From Rathayibacter caricis DSM 15933 (GTDB lineage: Bacteria; Actinomycetota; Actinomycetes; Actinomycetales; Microbacteriaceae): a DNA stretch of 64,000 nt. A model generated the notes under the pieces. It saw nothing but the letters and a program-made list of their open reading frames with translations. It ran no database searches and was not told the DNA's origin. Shown one piece after another: positions 40,331 to 48,272 of the stretch. The DNA lies in NCBI RefSeq assembly GCF_003044275.1, contig NZ_PZPL01000002.1:186001-250000 (forward strand), given 5' to 3'. The first letter of the stretch is position 1; every line of letters begins with the position of its first letter. The translations under genes and the position numbers were made by a program.

Positions 40331-41509
40331 GTGACGAAGGGGGGAGCGGGGGTTCTCGCGGCGGTGCTGGCACCGTTACTCGCGATTGCACTGCTGCTGT
40401 GGCTGCTGTTTTTCGGCGCCGCTGAGGACGCGGCTGCCGCGTGCCTGCCGGGCGGTGGACCGGTCGACGTCTCCGCGATTCCGGCAGACGCGAGGGTCGG
40501 TGCTTACGGTCATGACCAGCTCGTGAACGCGGCGCTGATCGTGAACGCCGGAGCCGCGAAGGGCCTCGGTGCCGATGGGCAGACGCTCGGCGTGCAGACG
40601 GCAATCGGGGAGTCCTCCCTGGTGAACACCAGCTACGGCGACGGTGCGGTCAACCCGGACGGGTCGGTCGCTGACTCGATCGGCCTGTTCCAGCAGCAGT
40701 CGAGCTGGGGCACTGTCGAGCAGCGGATGGACCCGACGACCTCGGCCGGCTTCTTCTACGACCGCCTCGTGGCCGTCGAGGGCTGGCAGGCGATGGAGCC
40801 GTCCATCGCGATCAACAAGGTGCAGCGCAACGCCGACCCGAACCACTACACGAAGTACCGCGCCGACGCCGTGGCGATCATGACCTACCTGGGCGGCCTC
40901 GGCAGCAGCACGCTCGCTCCGACAACGACCGCCGCACCGGTCAGCGCTCTGTCGACACCGACCGGCACCGCGCCTGCGACTCCTGCTCCGATCGGTGGAT
41001 GCGTTGCCGTTTCCGGCGACGCGCAGGCCCTCGCGGCTGGACTCGTGACCGCGATGGAAGAGGGGCGGCTGCGCCTGCTTGAGGACAGATACGCGCAGCA
41101 GATCCGCAACATGGCCGCGGGGACCGCGAAGGAGAACTGCGGCACTGACGTCCGCATCCTCCAGGTGATCACGATCGCGCTGAACACGTTCGAGCGCGTC
41201 GGCGTCTCCGACCTCAACCGCCAGTGCACAGGCTCGCTCCTGGGCGCCGGCACCGGCTCCTCCCACTGGATGAACGGCGGCGGCAACGCGGTCGACTTCT
41301 TCTCCTTCGATGGCACGGCCACGACCGGCTGCGACGCCAACGCCTTGCAGCTGCTGACGGTCCTCGACCCGCAGGTGCCGCAGGGCTCCCGCGCCGGCCA
41401 GATCCAGTGCCGCTCGAGCACCTATCAGCACATCACGCAGTTCACGGACTCCCCGAACCACCTGCACTTCGACGTCGCCTACGCCGACGGCCCCCTCACC
41501 ACCGGATAA
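40331..41509 (+). CDS. Bifunctional peptidoglycan hydrolase of the type IV secretion system
   Basis: A 392-residue membrane-anchored protein. An N-terminal helix (LAAVLAPLLAIALLLWLLFF) leads to a lytic-transglycosylase-like domain (residues 55-190, catalytic glutamate in TAIGESSLVN, then DSIGLFQQQSSWGTVEQRM), a threonine/proline linker, and a C-terminal domain with SSHWMNGGGNAVDFF and NHLHFDVAY. The H-x6-D / H-x-H arrangement fits LAS/M15-like metallopeptidases. It should open the cell wall for the transfer channel. Four bases after the lipoprotein gene. Confidence 0.85.
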   Translation: MTKGGAGVLAAVLAPLLAIALLLWLLFFGAAEDAAAACLPGGGPVDVSAIPADARVGAYGHDQLVNAALIVNAGAAKGLGADGQTLGVQTAIGESSLVNTSYGDGAVNPDGSVADSIGLFQQQSSWGTVEQRMDPTTSAGFFYDRLVAVEGWQAMEPSIAINKVQRNADPNHYTKYRADAVAIMTYLGGLGSSTLAPTTTAAPVSALSTPTGTAPATPAPIGGCVAVSGDAQALAAGLVTAMEEGRLRLLEDRYAQQIRNMAAGTAKENCGTDVRILQVITIALNTFERVGVSDLNRQCTGSLLGAGTGSSHWMNGGGNAVDFFSFDGTATTGCDANALQLLTVLDPQVPQGSRAGQIQCRSSTYQHITQFTDSPNHLHFDVAYADGPLTTG

Positions 41510-41579
41510 CCGGACCCCTTCGACGTCGCGACCGCGGCGCCGATCACCCCGCACCACCCAACACGAAACGGAGCACCTC

Positions 41580-41888
41580 ATGTCTGCACTGCTCGCAGCA
41601 ACGACCGACATCCTCACCACCGCGGGCGCGCTCGGCGCCGTCGTGCCCGACCCGGGCCCGGGCGGCATGCCCCCCGGGTTCGAGGCCTTCACCACCGTCA
41701 TGGGCTGGGCGAAGTGGGTCGGCCTCGGCGTCGCCGTCGTCGGCCTGATCATCCTCGGCGTCTCCATGACCGTCTCCGCCCGCCGCGGCGAGGGCGGAGA
41801 GATCGGCGGCTGGCTCGGCCGACTCCTCATCGGCGTGATCATCATCTCCGCCGCCTTCACGGTCGTCGGCTTCCTGATGGGCGCGTAG
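41580..41888 (+). CDS. Two-helix pilin-like (VirB2/TrbC-type) protein
   Basis: A 102-residue protein with two membrane helices: TVMGWAKWVGLGVAVVGLII and WLGRLLIGVIIISAAFTVVG, separated by a short charged loop (SARRGEGGEIG). The proline/glycine-rich N-terminal 35 residues could be a cleaved leader. Size and topology fit the VirB2-like subunit of Gram-positive transfer systems. GGAG six bases before the ATG. Confidence 0.75.
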   Translation: MSALLAATTDILTTAGALGAVVPDPGPGGMPPGFEAFTTVMGWAKWVGLGVAVVGLIILGVSMTVSARRGEGGEIGGWLGRLLIGVIIISAAFTVVGFLMGA

Positions 41889-41938
41889 CGCCCAGGGAAG
41901 CCACCACGACAGCCATCACCAGGAAGGCAAGGGACGTC

Positions 41939-42661
41939 ATGAACGACTCCGAACCGCGTAACCCGTTCACCAAGAGGGGCTTCATCGTCGGCGCCGCCAT
42001 CGTCGTGGTACTCGCCCTCTCGGGCCTCGTGCTCGGCGTGACGTCCCAGGGCACCGGGGACGGCGGCACCACCGCCGTCGACCCCGGCACTCCCACCCCG
42101 ACATCGACCGTCTCAGCTGAGGCCGAGAGCGTGTGCGGACTCTCGGGCTTCGAGGAGAGCGGCACGCTCACCGCCCCGCCGACGACGGGATGGACCATCG
42201 TCGGCACGATGGCCGCCCCGAGCTCCGCTGAGGCTGGACCGGGGGAGACCGACAATGTCGGGGTGCGGAGTTGCTACGTGCACACCGTCGAAGGTGCCCT
42301 CTTCGCTGTCTCGAACCTGTGGGCGATGGGCTCGGACGCACGCCTCGCTCCTCTGGCTGTGGAGCAGCTCACCGCTCCCGGGCCGGGCCGTGACGCGGCG
42401 ATCGCCGCGGACACGCAACAGAGCAACACCGGGACCAGCGTGCAGATCGCCGGCTTCAAGGTGCTGTCCTACGACGGCGAGAACGCCACGATCGACACCG
42501 CTTTCGAGCTGAACACGGGCTCGCTGATCAGCTTCCCGTCCGCGGTGACGTGGAGCGATGGCGATTGGAAACTCGTCGTCACCGACGACGGACAGCCGCC
42601 CTACCGCCCCAGCACCTTGCAGAACCTCGGCGGCTACATCGTCTGGGCAGGTGTCCAGTGA
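41939..42661 (+). CDS. Single-pass membrane protein of the conjugation cluster
   Basis: A 240-residue protein: a short cytoplasmic start, a membrane helix (FIVGAAIVVVLALSGLVLGV), a threonine/proline linker, and an extracytoplasmic domain of about 180 residues: TTGWTIVGTMAAPSSAEAGP, YVHTVEGALFAVSNLWAMGS, YDGENATIDTAFELNTGSLI. The architecture is like VirB8/TcpC-type scaffolds of Gram-positive systems, but no motif proves this. Its stop overlaps the next GTG (GTGA). Confidence 0.7.
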   Translation: MNDSEPRNPFTKRGFIVGAAIVVVLALSGLVLGVTSQGTGDGGTTAVDPGTPTPTSTVSAEAESVCGLSGFEESGTLTAPPTTGWTIVGTMAAPSSAEAGPGETDNVGVRSCYVHTVEGALFAVSNLWAMGSDARLAPLAVEQLTAPGPGRDAAIAADTQQSNTGTSVQIAGFKVLSYDGENATIDTAFELNTGSLISFPSAVTWSDGDWKLVVTDDGQPPYRPSTLQNLGGYIVWAGVQ

Positions 42662-44286
42662 TCGCGCTGACCGAGACGGGCGCCGGAGAGCCCTGCTCTC
42701 CCATCGACGTCCCGTGCTGGACCGGGGCCGCCGTGGGCGACATCGTCTCGCAGGCGTCGAACGACGCCCTGCAGCAGTTCGTCAACAACATCCTCGAGGG
42801 CTACGGCAAGGCGATCGCCTCCCTCGGCACCGTCTGGATGAACGTGCCCTCCCCGGTCACCGTCGTGGACCAGGGCGGCGGCGTGAACGGCGGCGGGACC
42901 CCGCCGCTACCGGAGGCGTTCGAGACGATCCTCGGCTACGTGACGTGGGTCTGCGCGGGCCTGGCCGTCATGTCCCTGATCATCGCGGGCGTGATGATGG
43001 CCTCCCGTCGCCGGTACGGCGACGGCGAAGCTCACCTGGGCCGCGTCGGCGTCATCCTACTGGCGGTGCTGCTGCTGTCATCCGCGTCGGCGCTGGTGAC
43101 GGGGTTCCTGCCGCTGGCGATGCACCTGAACGAGTCCTCCTCGGTCGTCGGCTGGGTGCAAGGTCAGTTGCAGTGGTACACGGGCGGGCTCGCGATCCTC
43201 GCGATCCTCGTCGCCGCCGGCCGCATGGTGTGGACGCAGCGCGCGGTGCCCCTGCGCGAGCTCGCCGGCTCCGTGCTGACTCTGATCGCCGTGGCCGGCG
43301 CAGGGCTGGTCGTCATCCGCCTGGCGACCCAAGCGGGCGATGAGTTCTCGATCTGGATCCTCAACAACTCGACCGACTGCGACGTGTCCCAGCAGGGCGA
43401 GAGCAACTGCTTCGGCACCAACATCTTCGCGATGATCAGCCTCACCGCGACCTCCGGAATCGGCCTCATCGGTCTCTTTCTGTTGGGGATGCTCGCGGTG
43501 TTCATGACCTACGTGCAGATCGCGCTGATGGTGTTCCGCGGCGCGATGCTCGTCGTCCTCGCCGGCATCTTCCCTCTCGCCGCGTCGTTCACGAACACGG
43601 AGATCGGCCGCCAGTGGTTCAAGAAGGCGATGGCCTGGACCCTCGCGTTCATCCTCTACAAGCCCGCCGCGGCGATCGTCTACGCAATCGCGTTCCGCAT
43701 GACCGGCACCGACCTGTTCAAGTCAGACGGCACGGGCCTGTTCCAGATCGTCACAGGCCTCGCGCTGATGCTGATCGCGCTCGTAGCCCTGCCCGCACTG
43801 ATGCGCTTCCTCGTCCCGGCGATCGCCAGCGTCGGCGGCGGCGGGGGAGGAGCTGGCCTGCTCCTGGGCGCGGCGGCCGTCTCGGGCGCCGGGGACATCG
43901 CGACGGGTGCGGTCCGTGCCAGCAGTAGCGGCGGCTCCGGTGGTGCGTCGGGTGGTGGCGGCAGCTCGTCCACAGACGGGCCGACCGGCAGCAAGTCCAC
44001 TCCCGGCTCTCCCGCGTCCTCGTCGCCCGGAGCAGACCCGTCCGGGTCGGCGTCGGCCTCCGGCGGTGGGGCAAATGCCGGCGCAGCGGGTGGCGGCGCA
44101 GCAAGCGGCGGCGGCGCGGCAACAGCAGGCGGAGGCGTGGCAACAGGCGGCGCAGCAGCAGCGGCGGGGCCGGTCGGCGCCGGTATCGCGGTCGCCACGA
44201 AGGCCGCAGAAGGCGCGAAGCACGCTGCGGAGGCCGTAAAGGCGGCCACGGATGACGCGACCGGCAGCAACGAGAACGGAAGCTAA
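42658..44286 (+). CDS. TrbL/VirB6-like polytopic membrane protein
   Basis: A 542-residue protein. Its first 410 residues hold about seven membrane helices (YVTWVCAGLAVMSLIIAGVM, GVILLAVLLLSSASALVTGF, GLIGLFLLGMLAVFMTYVQI and others), and IFPLAASFTNTEIGRQWFKK is typical of TrbL-like inner-membrane channel proteins. The last 130 residues are glycine/alanine/serine low-complexity sequence ending in an alanine/lysine helix. It forms the membrane pore part of the transfer channel. Confidence 0.85.
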   Translation: MIALTETGAGEPCSPIDVPCWTGAAVGDIVSQASNDALQQFVNNILEGYGKAIASLGTVWMNVPSPVTVVDQGGGVNGGGTPPLPEAFETILGYVTWVCAGLAVMSLIIAGVMMASRRRYGDGEAHLGRVGVILLAVLLLSSASALVTGFLPLAMHLNESSSVVGWVQGQLQWYTGGLAILAILVAAGRMVWTQRAVPLRELAGSVLTLIAVAGAGLVVIRLATQAGDEFSIWILNNSTDCDVSQQGESNCFGTNIFAMISLTATSGIGLIGLFLLGMLAVFMTYVQIALMVFRGAMLVVLAGIFPLAASFTNTEIGRQWFKKAMAWTLAFILYKPAAAIVYAIAFRMTGTDLFKSDGTGLFQIVTGLALMLIALVALPALMRFLVPAIASVGGGGGGAGLLLGAAAVSGAGDIATGAVRASSSGGSGGASGGGGSSSTDGPTGSKSTPGSPASSSPGADPSGSASASGGGANAGAAGGGAASGGGAATAGGGVATGGAAAAAGPVGAGIAVATKAAEGAKHAAEAVKAATDDATGSNENGS

Positions 44287-44289
44287 CCC

Positions 44290-45807
44290 ATGACCAGCAC
44301 CGCTACCGCGACCGATCCGGTCAAGGCCCGCACCTACGGCAACTGGCGAAAGCCCCAGACCGCCGGCCTCGGCGGGCTCGGGCAGCTCGCCACCCTCGTG
44401 ATGTTCGTGGGAATCGTGTCCTCGATCATCGCGTCCATGTTCTCCGGCCTCGGTCCGGCACTCATCGTCGCCGGGATCTTCGGCGGCATCCTCCTGACCG
44501 TCTCGGTCAAGGACAAGCACGGGCAATCAGCCCTCGGAAGGACGGTCGTCCGCGTGAACTGGTGGCGCACCAAGAGCAAGGGAGCGAACATCTACCGCTC
44601 CGGCCCGATCGGCCGCGCGAAGTGGGGCACCTTCCAGCTCCCGGGCCTGGCCGCGGCATCACAACTCACCGAGCACGAGGACTCCCACGGACGCCGGTTC
44701 GCGCTGATCAGCACCCCGACCACCCGGCACTTCACCGTGGTCCTCGCCACAGAGCCGGACGGGGCAGCGCTGGTGGATCAAGAGCAGATCAACAACCAGG
44801 TCGCGGAGTACGGCATCTGGCTCGCCAACCTCGGAGACGAACCCGGCATCGAGGCCGCCTCCGTCACCGTCGAGACAGCACCCGACACCGGCACCCGCCT
44901 GCGCGGCGAGGTCGAGGGATCGATGGACCCGGACGCACCGCTATTCGCCCGAGCGATGCTCGAGGAGGTCGTGGAGACCTATCCCGTGGGCTCGGCGACC
45001 ATCCGCGCCTACATCGCCCTCACGTTCACGGCGACCGCCCGCATCGGAGGGAAGCGCCGCAACGCGAAGGAGGTCGCGTCCGACCTCGCCGCCCGCATCC
45101 CCGGGCTGACGTCCTCCCTCGCCGCGACCGGCGCCGGCGCCGCACGCCCCCTCAACGCGCAAGAGCTCTGCGAAGTCATCCGCACCGCCTACGACCCCGA
45201 CGTGGCAGTCCTGATCGATCAGGCCCGTGCCGCGGGAGAGACGGCGGACCTGTCATGGACGGACGTCGGCCCTGCCGCGGCGGAAGCGCAGTGGGACTCG
45301 TACCGTCACGACGGAGCCGTGTCGACGTCGTGGACGATGACTGCGCCACCGCGCGGCGTCGTGCAGGCCGGTATCCTCGCCCGGTTACTCGCCCCACACC
45401 GCGACATCGCACGCAAGCGCGTCACCCTGCTCTACCGCCCCATCGACCCCGCCCGCGCCGCGGCATTGGTGGAGGCGGACCTGAACGCCGCGCAATTCAA
45501 CTCCTCGACATCGACCAAGCCGACCGCACGGTCGACGCTCTCGACGCGCTCGGCGCAGGCGACGGCCGCGGAGGAAGCCTCCGGCGCCGGGCTGATGAAC
45601 TTCGGCCTGATCGTCACCGCGACGACGATGCAGCGCACGCAGGAGCCCGAAGCGCGCGCCGCGATCGACTCCCTCACCTCGGCCGCACGGCTGCGGATGC
45701 GGCCAGCGTTCGGGTCGCAGGATTCCGCGTTCGCCGCCGCGCTCCCGCTCGGCCTGGTCCTTCCGCGGCACCTGCGCATCCCCAACGAGGTCCGGGAAGC
45801 CCTGTGA
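44290..45807 (+). CDS. SCO6880-family conjugation protein
   Basis: A 505-residue protein with the family start KARTYGNWRKPQTAGLGGLG and two membrane helices (about residues 28-75, LATLVMFVGIVSSIIASMFS), then a long cytoplasmic part: GRAKWGTFQLPGLAAASQLT, FTVVLATEPDGAALVDQEQI, ARIPGLTSSLAATGAGAARP. SCO6880 proteins accompany VirB4 ATPases in actinobacterial conjugative elements and probably link the membrane channel to it. GGAAG precedes the ATG. Confidence 0.88.
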   Translation: MTSTATATDPVKARTYGNWRKPQTAGLGGLGQLATLVMFVGIVSSIIASMFSGLGPALIVAGIFGGILLTVSVKDKHGQSALGRTVVRVNWWRTKSKGANIYRSGPIGRAKWGTFQLPGLAAASQLTEHEDSHGRRFALISTPTTRHFTVVLATEPDGAALVDQEQINNQVAEYGIWLANLGDEPGIEAASVTVETAPDTGTRLRGEVEGSMDPDAPLFARAMLEEVVETYPVGSATIRAYIALTFTATARIGGKRRNAKEVASDLAARIPGLTSSLAATGAGAARPLNAQELCEVIRTAYDPDVAVLIDQARAAGETADLSWTDVGPAAAEAQWDSYRHDGAVSTSWTMTAPPRGVVQAGILARLLAPHRDIARKRVTLLYRPIDPARAAALVEADLNAAQFNSSTSTKPTARSTLSTRSAQATAAEEASGAGLMNFGLIVTATTMQRTQEPEARAAIDSLTSAARLRMRPAFGSQDSAFAAALPLGLVLPRHLRIPNEVREAL

Positions 45808-45824
45808 CCACAACGAGCGCCCAC

Positions 45825-45858
45825 GGGACGGCACTGGACGAGTGTCCGGTGCCGTCCC
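45825..45858 (+). terminator. Long hairpin between the SCO6880 and VirB4-like genes
   Basis: GGGACGGCAC pairs with GTGCCGTCCC, and within it GGAC pairs with GTCC, giving 14 pairs with a single mismatch and a four-base loop. It is followed by CTGTTAAGCCCC, not a T-tract, so attenuation or mRNA processing is as likely as termination. Confidence 0.55.
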
Positions 45859-45904
45859 CTGTTAAGCCCCTTCTCCCCTCACCGATCACTGCCGGAGGTC
45901 CTCA

Positions 45905-47875
45905 GTGAGCATCACCACCAAGCTCTTCTCCCGCCACCGCGACACCGAGCCCGTCGACCCGATCGCCGACGACGCGACAGCTTCCATCGACGGGGACGAG
46001 CTGCCCACCGGCGCCACCCCCGTCGACCAGGAGGCCGGCGACGTCGACGCGCTCGACACGGCCGTCCCTATGGGTGCGGTCGATGCGCCGTCGACGGACG
46101 CAGCGGAAGCGGCGGCGGACAGCCGGGCAGGGTCTCGCCGGACTCGGAAGGCACAGCAGGAGAGTGCCGCGGCCCGCGCCGCGGCGTCGCCGCTGACCCG
46201 CGAGAAGCCGTCGAGGCGGTCATGGAAGAAGCGGGCCATCCCGCATGAGGGCGGGAAGCAGAGGACCGAGAAGGGGCCGGCCCTGAAGCGCCCGATGCGG
46301 CCGACGTCGACGGGCTGGCTGGGCCGCGGCGGCGGGCAGGCCGTGTCGATTCAGCCGGCCGATGAGTTCCGTGCGACGACCGTGCAGGTGTGCGGCCTGT
46401 ATCCGTTTTCGGTCGGTACCGGAACGCCCATGATCGGGGTGCCGCTGGGGAAGAACCTCGCCACGGGGGCGTCGGTGCTCTGCGATCCGATCAGCTGGTT
46501 CCAGCGGGCGCAGCTGATCTCCAACCCGTCGATGTTCGTCCTCGGCAAGCCGGGCCTGGGGAAGTCCTCGCTCACCCGCCGTATGGCGACCGGGCTCGCC
46601 GGATATGGCACTCTCCCGCTGGTCCTCGGCGATCTGAAGCCCGACTACGTGGACCTGATTCGCGCGATGGACGGGCAGGTCATCACCCTCGGCCGCGGCC
46701 GCGGCTACCTGAACATCCTCGACCCCGGCGAAGCGACCACCGCAGCCGCGCGCCTCCGCGCCGACGCCGACACGGCGCTCGAGCGGGCCGTCGAGCTCGA
46801 CGCTCTCGGCGAAGGCTCAAAGGAGCAACGCTTGCATGCTGTGAAGTCGCAGCGCCTCGCGTCGCAGGTGCTCGCGGACGCTCATGGCCGGCGGCACACG
46901 ATGATCGCCGCGCTGCTGACGATCCTGCGCTCCGAGCCGCCGAGTGACCGGGAGGAGACGATTATCGACCGGGCGTTGAAGTACCTGGACGAGACGCACG
47001 AGGGCATTCCCGTCCTCGCGGATCTCCTTGCCGTCATCCAGGCGGCGCCGGACGAGATTCGCCAGGTCGCCCTCGACCGCGGCGACCTCACCCGCTACAA
47101 GGCCATCACCGAGAACCTCGAAGCCTCCCTCATCGGCCTCACCACCGGTGGCCGCCTGGGAGAGATCTTCTCCCGCCAGACGACCACCCCGATGCGGCGG
47201 GACCGGCCGGTGGTCTACGACGTGTCCTCGATCGATGACTCCGAAGGCGACCTGCAGGCCAGCATCCTCCTCGCCTGCTGGTCCGCCGGCTTCGGCACCG
47301 TCAACGTCGCCTCCGCTCTCGCAGAAGCAGGGCTGGAACCGCGCCGGCACTACTTCGTCATCCTCGATGAGCTGTGGCGGGCGCTCCGAGCGGGGAAGGG
47401 CATGGTCGATCGCGTCGACGCGCTCACCCGCCTCAACCGCGCCCGCGGAGTCGGCCTGGCAATGATCAGCCACACCATGTCCGACCTCCTCGCACTCGCC
47501 TCGCAGGAGGACCAGATGAAGGCCAAGGGCTTCGTGGAACGCTCCGGCATGGTCATCTGCGGCGGCCTGCCGGGCGCTGAGATGCCCCTGCTGACCTCGG
47601 CGGTTCCGCTGTCGAACGCGGAACAGTCGATGCTCACGAGCTGGCAGGACCCGCCGGCCTGGGACCCGGTATCGGGACACGAGTCCGAGCCTCCCGGGCG
47701 CGGACGGTTCCTGATTAAGGTGGGCGGCCGGCCAGGTATCCCGATCCGGGTGCAGCTCACCGCCGCCGAGCTGGACGTCAACGACACCAACAAGCTCTGG
47801 CACACCACGTCCCGCGCCGGACGCGCGAACGAGCCGCTGGCGACCGACCCGGTCGTGGTGGAGATCCTCCCGTGA
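45905..47875 (+). CDS. VirB4-like ATPase of the type IV secretion system
   Basis: A 656-residue ATPase. An acidic, probably disordered N-terminus of about 100 residues precedes the ATPase. Walker A is MFVLGKPGLGKSSLTRRMAT (about 212-228) and Walker B RRHYFVILDELWRALRAG (about 480-496); GVGLAMISHTMSDLLALASQ follows as a sensor-type motif. VirB4 powers pilus or channel assembly and passes substrate to the coupling protein. GGAGG before the GTG sets the start; the end overlaps the next gene (GTGA). Confidence 0.92.
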   Translation: MSITTKLFSRHRDTEPVDPIADDATASIDGDELPTGATPVDQEAGDVDALDTAVPMGAVDAPSTDAAEAAADSRAGSRRTRKAQQESAAARAAASPLTREKPSRRSWKKRAIPHEGGKQRTEKGPALKRPMRPTSTGWLGRGGGQAVSIQPADEFRATTVQVCGLYPFSVGTGTPMIGVPLGKNLATGASVLCDPISWFQRAQLISNPSMFVLGKPGLGKSSLTRRMATGLAGYGTLPLVLGDLKPDYVDLIRAMDGQVITLGRGRGYLNILDPGEATTAAARLRADADTALERAVELDALGEGSKEQRLHAVKSQRLASQVLADAHGRRHTMIAALLTILRSEPPSDREETIIDRALKYLDETHEGIPVLADLLAVIQAAPDEIRQVALDRGDLTRYKAITENLEASLIGLTTGGRLGEIFSRQTTTPMRRDRPVVYDVSSIDDSEGDLQASILLACWSAGFGTVNVASALAEAGLEPRRHYFVILDELWRALRAGKGMVDRVDALTRLNRARGVGLAMISHTMSDLLALASQEDQMKAKGFVERSGMVICGGLPGAEMPLLTSAVPLSNAEQSMLTSWQDPPAWDPVSGHESEPPGRGRFLIKVGGRPGIPIRVQLTAAELDVNDTNKLWHTTSRAGRANEPLATDPVVVEILP

Positions 47876-48063
47876 GCGTCCTCGTCACCCTCGGCGCGAG
47901 CTGCGTCGCGGTCAGCGCGGCCGGTGCCGCAATCGTCAGCGCGATCCACGCCCGCCAGCGGACCGCGGATCGTGATCGGTTCTTGCTCACGGGGTGCTGG
48001 ACAGGGATCGGCCTCATGGCTGCGTTCGTCGCCCGGGACCAGTGGGATCGGGTGATCGCGTGA
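47872..48063 (+). CDS. Small membrane protein between VirB4 and VirD4 genes
   Basis: A 63-residue protein: VTLGASCVAVSAAGAAIVSA, a short charged loop (HARQRTADRDR), then LLTGCWTGIGLMAAFVARDQ. Two hydrophobic segments suggest a membrane hairpin. Start and stop both overlap neighbouring genes (GTGA), so it is made in step with the ATPases. Function unknown. Confidence 0.65.
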   Translation: MSVLVTLGASCVAVSAAGAAIVSAIHARQRTADRDRFLLTGCWTGIGLMAAFVARDQWDRVIA

Positions 48064-48272
48064 GCTGCCCGTCGACGGTCGCGTTCGAGAGCTACCGCTG
48101 GGCGTGCCAGCGATCCGCGCCGGGGGAGCACGGCTTCCACACGACCGACCTTCCCGTCTCCTTCGCTGAGCGGGGCCTCGCCGTCCTCTCGTGGGGGACC
48201 TCGCACCAAGCATCCGCCGACGACTGCATCCCGCAGCGGGTCGGCCCGATCTACACGGAGGAGTCCGCATGA
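48060..48272 (+). CDS. Small cysteine-containing protein of the conjugation cluster
   Basis: A 70-residue soluble protein: VSCPSTVAFESYRWACQRSA, PGEHGFHTTDLPVSFAERGL, WGTSHQASADDCIPQRVG. Three cysteines and three histidines could bind a metal. Overlaps on both sides with neighbouring genes (GTGA and ATGA). No family recognised. Confidence 0.55.
   Translation: MSCPSTVAFESYRWACQRSAPGEHGFHTTDLPVSFAERGLAVLSWGTSHQASADDCIPQRVGPIYTEESA

Noticed and set aside
40376..41860. 494-codon minus-strand frame opposite the cell-wall hydrolase
   Set aside because: Antisense shadow; no motifs, and the plus strand carries catalytic motifs of a hydrolase.
44562..45908. Long plus-strand frame (448 codons) overlapping the SCO6880 gene
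   Set aside because: Arginine/histidine-rich sequence typical of a shifted reading of high-GC DNA; the overlapping frame encodes a recognisable SCO6880 protein.
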